Notes under the pieces: model-generated
What the model was told of the DNA's origin: nothing
The model's input: the letters and a program-made list of their open reading frames with translations, nothing else
Databases searched by the model: none
Made by a program: the position numbers and the translations under genes
In this document: one piece after another, positions 1-5,853 of the stretch
How the letters are laid out: each line of letters begins with the position of its first letter
How positions within the stretch are numbered: position 1 is the stretch's first letter
NCBI GenBank assembly: GCA_019456245.1
Contig: VRUF01000146.1
Coordinates: 1 to 7,093 of the forward strand
From: Planctomycetota bacterium
Lineage (GTDB): Bacteria > Planctomycetota > Phycisphaerae > Sedimentisphaerales > Anaerohalosphaeraceae
Length of the DNA: 7,093 nt
Direction: 5' to 3'

Positions 1-28
1 GTTTTTGACGATATAGCATTCGGTATGC

Positions 29-42
29 TTATTATTGGGGGT
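29..42 (+). promoter_or_regulatory. ribosome binding site region (TTATTATTGGGGGT) that sets the start of the SDR gene
   Basis: A G-run, GGGGG at 37-41, lies 8 bases before the ATG at 50 and decides this start over the upstream TTG at 35, which would overlap the G-run. The context TTATTATTGGGGGT is nearly the same as that in front of the carrier-protein gene (minus strand, 4348-4362). A TTGACG at 5-10 could be a -35 element, but no well-spaced -10 is convincing. The TATTAT at 30-35 would give a spacing of 19 and leave almost no leader. Confidence 0.45.
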
Positions 43-49
43 TTTTATT

Positions 50-964
50 ATGAAGATCGCAGTTACCGGGGCTACCGGGTTTATCGGGCGCGGGCTTTGT
101 TTGGAGTTGTCAAGCGAACATGAGATGGTTGTTCTTAGCCGGAGCAGGGAGAAAGCGGTTTCTGTGTTCGGGGATCTTTTTGAAGTGGTGGAATGGAATA
201 CGCGGTCGGCGGATGGATGGGGAGAATGTCTTGAAGGGGTTGATGCGGTAGTGAACCTTGCCGGGGCGTCTTTGGCGGCGAAGCGGTGGACAGAGGAGTA
301 TAAACGGGAAATCCTTGAGAGCCGGACAAAGTGCTCGAGAGTTTTGATCGATGCAATAAAAAAACTGGAAAAGAAGCCCAGGGTTGTTGTTATGTCTTCG
401 GCGATCGGGTTCTATGGGGATCGGGAAGATGAAGAACTGGATGAAGAGTCCAGAGGCGGGGAGGGTTTTTTGGCTGGTGTGTGCCGCAAGAGAGAGAGCT
501 ATGCGACGGAATTTGAGGAGATGGGGATACGGACCGTTGTGATACGGACGAGTATCGTTCTTGGTTTGAGCGGGGGGGCGTTTCCTAAAATGCTGATGCC
601 GTTTAACTTTTATGCGGGATGTTACTGGGGGAAAGGTAAGCAGTGGGTTTCGTGGATTTGTATTGCGGACGAAATTGCGGCGATTAAATTTTTGATCGAG
701 AATGAAAATCTTAATGGCGTGTTTAATCTTGCGGCGCCTGGGGCGCAAAAGAATCGTGACTTTTTTAAGATGGTTGGTAAAGCGTTTAGGAAACCCTGCT
801 GGAGCGGTGTTCCGCGGTTTGTGCTGAAGGTATTGTTTGGAGATATTACGAGCGAATTGTTTTTGGCAAGCCAGCGGGTTTATCCGAAACGGCTTACGGA
901 TGCAGGGTTTGAATTTCAATATCCGGAACTGGAAGGTACTTTGCGAACTATACGGGCAGAGTGA
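50..964 (+). CDS. TIGR01777 family epimerase/oxidoreductase (extended SDR, YfcH-like)
   Basis: A cytoplasmic 304-residue protein of the extended short-chain dehydrogenase/reductase fold. The N-terminus has the Rossmann dinucleotide-binding glycine motif GATGFIG at residues 7-13. Further family landmarks are NLAGAS at 69-74, SSAIGFYGDR at 116-125, and WVSWICIADEIAA at 199-211, the counterpart of the usual 'SWIHxDD' segment. The last 80 or so residues match the family's C-terminal domain (DUF1731), with SQRVYPKRLTDAGFEFQYPELE near 274-295. Length is normal for the family. I see no classical YxxxK after the SSA motif, and the usual 'DWE' after 'VCR' is replaced by 'KRES'. The substrate is unknown; family members are annotated as nucleotide-sugar-epimerase-like, mostly without biochemical proof. 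The ATG at 50 is chosen over the in-frame TTG at 35 because GGGGG at 37-41 sits 8 bases upstream of it and the Rossmann strand begins right at MKIAVTG. It is convergent with the NadE-like gene, so it is not in that operon. Confidence 0.9.
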   Translation: MKIAVTGATGFIGRGLCLELSSEHEMVVLSRSREKAVSVFGDLFEVVEWNTRSADGWGECLEGVDAVVNLAGASLAAKRWTEEYKREILESRTKCSRVLIDAIKKLEKKPRVVVMSSAIGFYGDREDEELDEESRGGEGFLAGVCRKRESYATEFEEMGIRTVVIRTSIVLGLSGGAFPKMLMPFNFYAGCYWGKGKQWVSWICIADEIAAIKFLIENENLNGVFNLAAPGAQKNRDFFKMVGKAFRKPCWSGVPRFVLKVLFGDITSELFLASQRVYPKRLTDAGFEFQYPELEGTLRTIRAE

Positions 965-970
965 TAAACG

Positions 971-1000
971 CAAAATTCAAAATTAAAATGCAAAATTTTG
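971..1000. repeat. AT-rich repeat in the convergent gap (three CAAAATT units, one inverted copy)
   Basis: The 51-base gap between the SDR and NadE-like stop codons contains CAAAATT at 971-977, 978-984 and 991-997, plus the inverted form AATTTTG at 994-1000. Units 978-984 and 994-1000 could form a 7-base AT-dominated stem with a 9-base loop. There is no U-tract on either side, so it is at best a weak two-way terminator. Simple AT-rich spacer is an equally good explanation. Confidence 0.3.
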
Positions 1001-1015
1001 GTAATCGCTTATTCC

Positions 1016-2020
1016 TTAGAAGTTTTTGGTGTTTACTTCTGTTACCTTTTCTATCATGATTGGCGGGGACTGTAAGTAGGCTGTGGCTGTTCTTTTTGCT
1101 TCTATGTCTTTGTAGACACTTGCTACCTGCTGGGGGGTTAAGTCGGTGGCCTGGGCAACGCGATCAATTTCTATGTTGTTGTTCTTTGCGTATAAGCAAA
1201 TGTCCATTTTGTCGTAGGGAACCGAAAAATAAAACTCTTCCTGACTTTGTTCCATTGAGTATGTATCCGTCGTGGGCCCGCGTTGCTGGATTTCGTCAGG
1301 TATACCCAGATAAGCTGCCATCTGGTAGACCTGCAGCTTGTATAGATGCGCGATCGGTTTGATGTCGGCTAGTCCGTCGCCTCCTTTTACGAAGAATCCC
1401 TGGTCGTATTCCTGTCGGTTTGGGGTGCCGGCGACGATGTAGTTATTTTTGTCGGCGTAATAGTATTCCATCATCTTGCGGCTTCTTTGTTTGAAGTTAG
1501 ACGCAGCGAGTATGTTTAGATATGAATCTGCGGAGAGGCGGGCTTTTTTTACTTCGCCTTCGGGTGATTCTACGACGACAGAGAAAAACCGGTATTGCTC
1601 GCTGTCTGTTAGAGACGGCAGGACGATCTTGCATTTGTATGAGTCGTCGTATTCGGGTATGACCTGTCGTATCGCATCGTCTCTTCGAGAGTAACAGCCG
1701 GCAGCGTTTAAGATCGGTGTTATGTCTTCGTAGACTGCTTCGATTTGGAGGTGGTCGGCTATGAGGCGACTTAGTTTTAAGGTGTCGCCTGAGGAGTCTT
1801 TTTCGGGCATGAAGAGGCCGAGTACCCTTTCTTTGCCGAGAGCGTGGACTGCAATGGCGCCTACGACGCTGCTGTCTATTCCTCCTGAGAGAGCTACTAT
1901 TATGCCGCGTTTTTTGAATTGGCGGAGACATTTTCGTAGAGTTTCAGATATCTTTTCCAGTTCGGTTTTGCAATCGATCTTTAGTGCGTCCGGTGTGAAT
2001 TTTTCTGCTTTGACTGTCAT
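1016..2020 (-). CDS. NadE-like ATP-pyrophosphatase (NAD synthase family, no glutaminase domain)
   Basis: A 334-residue cytoplasmic enzyme of the N-type ATP-pyrophosphatase family. The ATP-PPi loop SGGIDSS is at residues 45-51, and AGTPNRQEYDQGFFVKGGDGLADIKP at about 197-222 is the NadE-type second nucleotide/metal segment. There is no N-terminal nitrilase domain, so nitrogen would come from free ammonia or a partner protein. Classical NadE adenylates nicotinic acid adenine dinucleotide and amidates it to NAD. This copy differs in two ways. It is about 60 residues longer than typical ammonia-dependent NadE, with an extra segment around 125-165 (YKCKIVLPSL through VKKARL). It also reads RGPTTDTYSMEQSQEEFYF at 248-266 where housekeeping NadE usually has a PxAxLxxxQxDE-like stretch. 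The ATG is preceded by a weak AGGGA about 8 bases upstream. It is the last gene of the ACP-asnB-nadE-like operon. It could be a true NAD synthase or a specialised amide ligase; the family assignment is firm and the substrate is not. Confidence 0.88.
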   Translation of the reverse strand: MTVKAEKFTPDALKIDCKTELEKISETLRKCLRQFKKRGIIVALSGGIDSSVVGAIAVHALGKERVLGLFMPEKDSSGDTLKLSRLIADHLQIEAVYEDITPILNAAGCYSRRDDAIRQVIPEYDDSYKCKIVLPSLTDSEQYRFFSVVVESPEGEVKKARLSADSYLNILAASNFKQRSRKMMEYYYADKNNYIVAGTPNRQEYDQGFFVKGGDGLADIKPIAHLYKLQVYQMAAYLGIPDEIQQRGPTTDTYSMEQSQEEFYFSVPYDKMDICLYAKNNNIEIDRVAQATDLTPQQVASVYKDIEAKRTATAYLQSPPIMIEKVTEVNTKNF

Positions 2021-2046
2021 GGCGTTATCCCTGCTATTTAAATAAT

Positions 2047-2241
2047 TTACCTGTTTTGTACTACGTGTTTGCGCTGGTCGACGAGAAGATCGGGCATTTG
2101 TTCGCTTTTTGGCGGCGGCGTGAAATTGGCGACGAAGCTGTTGTTTAAAAGTTGTGTTGAAAGTATTCCGACCAGTGCCATGCTGTCTATTTCGCTGGCT
2201 GTAGAGGCGCTTTTGACCTTGTTTACGAGTTTGGATACTTT
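2047..2241 (-). pseudogene. Severed C-terminal part of asnB (64 codons in the same frame after the TAA)
   Basis: Translation of the minus strand straight through the TAA at 2242-2244 gives 64 uninterrupted codons and a second TAA at 2047-2049. The peptide begins KVSKLVNKVKSASTASEID, continues SMALVGILSTQLLNNSF and ends near DQRKHVVQNR. From memory of the family, many AsnB-type synthetases of this subgroup end with a helix resembling 'MALVGILSTQLL' after 'GIFDxxxVxxL', so this is the expected continuation and not random sequence. Restoring the frame gives a 663-residue protein and places its stop 26 bases before the NadE-like ATG, normal operon spacing. I see no separate start codon with a ribosome binding site for these codons; the only internal ATGs fall within the conserved stretch or later. 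Readings: nonsense mutation (for example GAA to TAA), sequence error, or readthrough. Confidence 0.75.
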
Positions 2242-4038
2242 TTACAGATCGAATATTCCTGCGCGAGTTACAGCGGTGTCAGAGAGCATTTCGGCGGAGT
2301 AGTCGAAAGCACTCGAGCAGAGGAGACTCTTTACGATGGGTGCTCTGTATGGATGCTTTTTTCTTTCTACTATGGTCCGGGGGAGTATCGGCGTGAAGAC
2401 CTTTTTTAGCAGATGCTTTTCGGTTAGGCCGAGTATTTTCCATCTTGCTGGTACTTTGGCCATGAACTCCATTATGTTTGGGTCGAGGTATGGGAGGCGT
2501 ATTTCTACGGAGTTTGCCATGGCTACGCGGTCGCCCTGCGATGAAAGCAAATAGTTGCTCATGAAGATTGACATTTCGAGGTATTGCGCTTTCGCGAGGT
2601 AGTCTGATTCTTTGAGGCCGGCGGGAATCGATTCCGCCACTTGCCGGAAGACGTCTGTTTCCTGTGTGCGCTGCTTCATGTCTTCTGAGAAAAAGGTTTT
2701 TATTCGGCTTGTGTTTTTCCATCTTATCAGATGCGAGAAAAGCGGTCCCTGTGCTTCGTTTAGGCCTTTGGCGAAAAATGCCTGCATCGAACTTTTCAGG
2801 CGCCGGTCGCTGAAGATGTACGGATAGAGCTGTGCTATGAGGCCTAGTCTTTTTTCCGAATCGGGGAACCTTGCCAGGAATCTTCTTATCTTTGCTTCGC
2901 GGAAGATGTTGTATCCGCCGAAGATTTCGTCTGCGCCTTCTCCGGTTAGAACTACTTTGAGGCCGGAGTCTCTTACGAGTTGGGAAAGGAGATAGAGGGG
3001 TATCGGCGAGGTTCTAAGGAGCGGTTTTTCGGCATGCCAGACGACGGCAGGCAATGAGTTTCCTATTTTATCGTTTGTGGCGTGCATTTCGCTGTGTTTT
3101 GCGTTTAGGTATTCGACCATTTCGCGTTGGTGGATGCCTTCGTCAAATTCCTTTTCATGGAAACGTATTCCGAAAGTTTTTACGTCATTGTCGAAGTTGC
3201 GGACGATCATCGCGGTTATGCCGGAGGAATCGAGTCCGCCGCTTAGGTAGCTTCCTACTGGGACGTCTGCGCGGAGCCTCATTCTGACGGCATCGAGCAA
3301 TAGCTCCGATACGTGTTCGCTGATTTGATCGGTCGACCATTTTACGTGGTCGGTGCTGCTGGCGAGTGGGATGTCCCAGTATCTGTGTGTTTGGATTTCG
3401 CCTTTTGAGACCTTGAGGAAGTGGCCCGGTTTTAGTTCGTGTATACCCTTGAAGGCGGTGAATCCCGGGAGGGTTGTCCAGAAGGTGAAAATCTGTTCCA
3501 TCGCGGCGGGGTCTATTTCTCTCGGAATTTCTTTTATGGTGAAGATTGATTTAATCTCCGAGGCGAAAATGAGCATTCCGTTGTGGACGGTGAAGTGGAG
3601 CGGTCTTATTCCGACGCGGTCGCGTGCGATGAACAGCTCTTCTTTGTTTGTGTCCCAGATGGCGAAGGCGAACTGGCCGTTTAGCATTTTTAGCATGTCT
3701 TCGCGGTACTCTTCGTAGAGGTGGATGATTACTTCGGTGTCCGAGGTTGTGTAGAATTTGTGGCCCTTGTCGGTTAGCTTTTTTCGAAGCTCTTTGTAGT
3801 TGAAGACCTCGCCGTTGTAGACGATCCAGAGAGTTGCGTCTTCGTTGTGGATCGGCTGAGAGCCGGAGGAGAGGTCTATTATGCTGAGCCTGGCGTGGCC
3901 CATGGCGATCCTGTCGGCGAGGTAGATTCCGGTTTCATCGGGACCGCGGTGTTTTACGACCTCGGTCATCTGCCGGATGGCGTCGAGCGAGATTTCGTGG
4001 CTGCCAGATAGATGGCATATGCCGGCGATGCCGCACAT
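2242..4038 (-). CDS. asnB: Asparagine synthase (glutamine-hydrolyzing) family amidotransferase, C-terminally truncated by an in-frame TAA
   Basis: A two-domain cytoplasmic enzyme of 598 residues as it stands. Residues 1 to about 200 are a class II glutamine amidotransferase domain: Cys2 in MCGIAGI is the nucleophile, followed by RGPDETG at 31-37, ARLSIIDL at 49-56, YNGEVFNY at 74-81 and ARDRVGIRPLHF at 138-149. Residues from about 240 on are the synthetase domain: ATP-PPi loop SGGLDSS at 266-272, LTGEGADEIFGGY at 364-376, QGDRVAMANSVEIRLPYLD at 501-519 and KKHPYRAP at 560-567. All expected catalytic motifs are intact. Family members hydrolyse glutamine, channel ammonia and amidate an adenylated carboxylate. 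Next to a carrier protein the acceptor need not be aspartate. The ATG is preceded by a canonical GGAGG 7 bases upstream. The ACP gene ends 31 bases before it. The frame stops just after AGIFDL, but the same frame is open for 64 further codons (separate entry), so the protein has probably lost its C-terminus. Confidence 0.93.
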   Translation of the reverse strand: MCGIAGICHLSGSHEISLDAIRQMTEVVKHRGPDETGIYLADRIAMGHARLSIIDLSSGSQPIHNEDATLWIVYNGEVFNYKELRKKLTDKGHKFYTTSDTEVIIHLYEEYREDMLKMLNGQFAFAIWDTNKEELFIARDRVGIRPLHFTVHNGMLIFASEIKSIFTIKEIPREIDPAAMEQIFTFWTTLPGFTAFKGIHELKPGHFLKVSKGEIQTHRYWDIPLASSTDHVKWSTDQISEHVSELLLDAVRMRLRADVPVGSYLSGGLDSSGITAMIVRNFDNDVKTFGIRFHEKEFDEGIHQREMVEYLNAKHSEMHATNDKIGNSLPAVVWHAEKPLLRTSPIPLYLLSQLVRDSGLKVVLTGEGADEIFGGYNIFREAKIRRFLARFPDSEKRLGLIAQLYPYIFSDRRLKSSMQAFFAKGLNEAQGPLFSHLIRWKNTSRIKTFFSEDMKQRTQETDVFRQVAESIPAGLKESDYLAKAQYLEMSIFMSNYLLSSQGDRVAMANSVEIRLPYLDPNIMEFMAKVPARWKILGLTEKHLLKKVFTPILPRTIVERKKHPYRAPIVKSLLCSSAFDYSAEMLSDTAVTRAGIFDL

Positions 4039-4069
4039 GGCTGTTCCTCCAAATTTTTGCGGTTGTTGG

Positions 4070-4342
4070 CTATAGTTCCAGTTCCGGTACCCGGCCAGAG
4101 AGCCTGGCTGAGATGAAAGACGAGATTGCCTGGAGAGAGTCCATGTTCTCGGGGACTATTTCGCTGTCGGCAATCTTGATGTCGTAACTGGTTTCCAGAA
4201 AACCTACGAGTTCCAGTATTCCGGTTGAGTCGATTATGCCGGCTTCCATTAGCGAGGTGGTATCCGACAAACCGTCAGCGTCTCCGAAAAGGAAGTTTTC
4301 AACCACGAAAGAGCGGGTTTTTTCGATATAGTCCTGCTGCAT
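4070..4342 (-). CDS. Acyl carrier protein (phosphopantetheine-binding), stand-alone
   Basis: A 90-residue single-domain carrier protein of normal length, rich in acidic residues. The motif GIIDSTGILELV at residues 35-46 contains Ser39, the predicted site of 4'-phosphopantetheine attachment. The preceding SLMEAG and the following FLETSYDIKIADSEIVPENMDSL are typical of helices II and III. DSTG in place of the fatty-acid DSLD/DSLG type, together with the 'PENMDS' stretch, resembles specialised carrier proteins of polysaccharide and secondary-metabolite clusters more than housekeeping AcpP; that is a judgement from memory. It is the first gene of an operon with asnB (31 bases downstream) and the NadE-like gene, so it probably presents an acyl or aminoacyl thioester to these enzymes or receives one from an adenylating ligase encoded elsewhere. 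The start is supported by GGGGG 6 bases upstream. Confidence 0.92.
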   Translation of the reverse strand: MQQDYIEKTRSFVVENFLFGDADGLSDTTSLMEAGIIDSTGILELVGFLETSYDIKIADSEIVPENMDSLQAISSFISARLSGRVPELEL

Positions 4343-4347
4343 TTTTT

Positions 4348-4362
4348 ACCCCCAAATAATAA
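4348..4362 (-). promoter_or_regulatory. ribosome binding site region (TTATTATTTGGGGGT) of the carrier-protein gene
   Basis: On the minus strand GGGGG at 4349-4353 lies 6 bases before the ATG at 4342-4340. The whole element differs from the leader of the SDR gene (29-42) by a single extra T. Its G-run is not the canonical GGAGG seen before asnB. Confidence 0.45.
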
Positions 4363-4492
4363 CAGTACCCCATAGGATATAGTTCTTCCTTTGGTGTTTT
4401 CGGCAGAAGTTGGGGGGGCGTTAACCGAAAAGTTTTATAAAATTTCGATGGAGTACACCGTTTGAGGTAGAGGTGATCATGAAGTTTACAGC
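4363..4492. other. Intergenic control region upstream of the ACP operon
   Basis: This non-coding stretch lies between the 440-residue membrane protein gene and the ACP operon, both on the minus strand, and should contain the operon promoter. The clearest element is the perfect palindrome TTTTATAAAA at 4433-4442, flanked by CGAAA (4426-4430) and TTTCG (4443-4447), a possible operator or -10 region. A C-tract, read as a run of seven G on the plus strand, lies near 4412-4418. I find no convincing -35/-10 pair with correct spacing and no riboswitch-like structure. Confidence 0.3.
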
Positions 4493-4512
4493 ATGGGCAA
4501 CAAGTTGCCCAT
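4493..4512. repeat. Perfect 9-base inverted repeat abutting a stop codon (REP-like hairpin)
   Basis: ATGGGCAAC at 4493-4501 and GTTGCCCAT at 4504-4512 are exact reverse complements separated by two bases, so the folded loop would open to about four bases. It begins one base after the TAG (4516-4514) of the upstream membrane-protein gene on the minus strand. The extended minus-strand form CGTAGGATGGGCAACTTGT resembles dispersed intergenic hairpin repeats I have seen in several bacterial genomes; that is from memory. No U-tract follows on the minus strand, so it is not a standard intrinsic terminator, though it could stabilise the 3' end of the transcript. Confidence 0.55.
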
Positions 4513-4513
4513 C

Positions 4514-5836
4514 CTACGGATTGATTTGGAAAGTTATGTCTCCTGTTGATTTTTTGCCTTTTAGGCCGCCATCGTCGGTCTTGTCTTGTCCTATGCTGTA
4601 AACGATGAAACCTTTTTCGGTTTTTTTGTAACGTAATGGTTTTCCGTCGAAGGGGTCTGTGGGGATTTCTTTGATGTATTCAGGGGTTAGGTCGATTAGA
4701 TTTTTGGGTAAGTTTCCGGTGGTTCTTTTGTATTTTTCTACAGCGATTGCGGTTTGAGCGACATCGAGGTTGGCTGCATACTTGACATCCCTTTGGATGA
4801 CCCTTACGATTGCGGGCATGGTTATCTTTGTGAAGAAATTAAGGTATCCCAGTGCTTTTATTTTTTTATCGATGGCATCGGCTGCGGTTAGGCGGTCGGC
4901 GAGTGGGAGTTTGAAAAGGTCTATGGCTTGTGTTTGTATTTCGATGTTTGTAACACCGTCATTGTATGCAAGGCCGGAGATTCTCAGTCCCGCATATGCG
5001 AAACGCATGCCGGATCCACCGCCGTTCATTGCCGCAGTGGAACTATCAGCGATGTACGAAACCATGAAGCATCTTTCACCGATGAAGCCGGTTTTCATTG
5101 GTGAATTGGCTTGCATGGAGGCGATGAGGTTGGCGAGGCGATTTAGCTGGGCTTGGGAAAGGTCGCAGCGTGAGATTAGACGCTCTGCGGTGTTGATCGT
5201 TAAGTTGTCGCAGGCGATGAGGACGAGTTGGGAGATCAGGATCGGTTCGTTGGCGAGGGAATGGGAGATGGCTTTCATTGTTTCGAGTGTTTGGAGGGCT
5301 TTTTGGGGTTGGTTGTTTTCGATCTGGACTTGGGCCTCGATAGAAATCAATCGTACAGCATCTCGCAATGGTCTGAGATGTTGGAGTAAGACGGCCTGGC
5401 CCATCTCAAAGTCAGCTGGGTAGCGGGCGTGTTTTATTTTTGCTGCTTCGTGGAGGAGGTCGAGCATTTCTTTGTTGTCTGCGAGATATTGCCGGGCCAG
5501 GTTGAGAGTGTTTGGGTCGTAGAGTTCGTCGGGGAGAAGTTCCTTTTCGCCTATAACGGGAAGGGGTTTTGTTTTTTCGCGGTCCCATTCGTTATAGTAT
5601 GATAAGGCTTCGAGTATTGTGTCTGCAGCGTTTTGCTCACCCGGGGGGATGGAGTACCATTCGTTTAGTTCGGCGAAGGTTATCGGGTGGCCGGCGGCGC
5701 GGACTTTGTCCATTGCGGCGGCGAACTCTGCGCGCGAACGCATGTAGAAAGTTATCCATGTGAAGATCAGTAGGATGAAGATGCCTAGTAGGACGTGCCA
5801 GAATTTCAGGCGTTTTTGTTCGTATGTTTCGGGCAT
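4514..5836 (-). CDS. Membrane-anchored protein with pseudopilin-like C-terminal tail (hypothetical, tandem paralog 1)
   Basis: A 440-residue protein of no function known to me. Residues 12-31 (from FWHVLLGIF to ITFY) form one N-terminal transmembrane helix, with the lysine/arginine-containing segment KRLK just before it, so the rest probably lies outside the cytoplasmic membrane face. A long, mostly helical middle part follows. Landmarks include PITFAELNEWYSIPPGEQNAAD at about 51-72, EAAKIKHARYP, LANEPILISQLVLIACD and ERLISRCDLS. The last 80 or so residues (TAIAVEKYKRTTGNLPKNL, then DPFDGKPLRYKK, YSIGQDKTDDGG, DITFQINP) resemble the C-terminal region of type II secretion pseudopilins such as GspG. 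The ATG at 5836 is chosen over the one at 5896: it leaves 17 bases after the upstream stop and has GAAAGG 8 bases before it, whereas 5896 would overlap the upstream gene and has no ribosome binding site. It is probably co-transcribed with its paralog upstream. Confidence 0.8.
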   Translation of the reverse strand: MPETYEQKRLKFWHVLLGIFILLIFTWITFYMRSRAEFAAAMDKVRAAGHPITFAELNEWYSIPPGEQNAADTILEALSYYNEWDREKTKPLPVIGEKELLPDELYDPNTLNLARQYLADNKEMLDLLHEAAKIKHARYPADFEMGQAVLLQHLRPLRDAVRLISIEAQVQIENNQPQKALQTLETMKAISHSLANEPILISQLVLIACDNLTINTAERLISRCDLSQAQLNRLANLIASMQANSPMKTGFIGERCFMVSYIADSSTAAMNGGGSGMRFAYAGLRISGLAYNDGVTNIEIQTQAIDLFKLPLADRLTAADAIDKKIKALGYLNFFTKITMPAIVRVIQRDVKYAANLDVAQTAIAVEKYKRTTGNLPKNLIDLTPEYIKEIPTDPFDGKPLRYKKTEKGFIVYSIGQDKTDDGGLKGKKSTGDITFQINP

Positions 5837-5853
5837 TGGGGGAGCCTTTCGAT

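Noticed and set aside
110..973. Long minus-strand frame of 287 codons opposite the SDR gene
   Set aside because: It is a shadow of the well-supported SDR gene, with a low-complexity, Arg/Pro/Lys-rich product and no recognisable motif.
2242..2244. TAA as a reassigned sense codon or selenocysteine-like recoding
   Set aside because: TAA also ends the NadE-like gene (1016-1018) and the long asnB frame (2047-2049), so it acts as a normal stop here. Selenocysteine uses TGA, and the site is not catalytic.
2069..2302. Plus-strand open frame of 77 codons across the asnB 3' region
   Set aside because: It is antisense to the asnB C-terminal coding sequence, which has clear family resemblance; the plus frame resembles nothing I know.
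4493..4512. Hairpin as a rho-independent terminator
   Set aside because: Neither strand has a U-tract after the stem, and the loop is very small.
4770..5423. Plus-strand frame of 217 codons opposite the membrane-protein gene
   Set aside because: It is antisense to a gene conserved with its tandem paralog. Its product shows the Ser/Arg/Met/Trp-rich composition typical of antisense frames.
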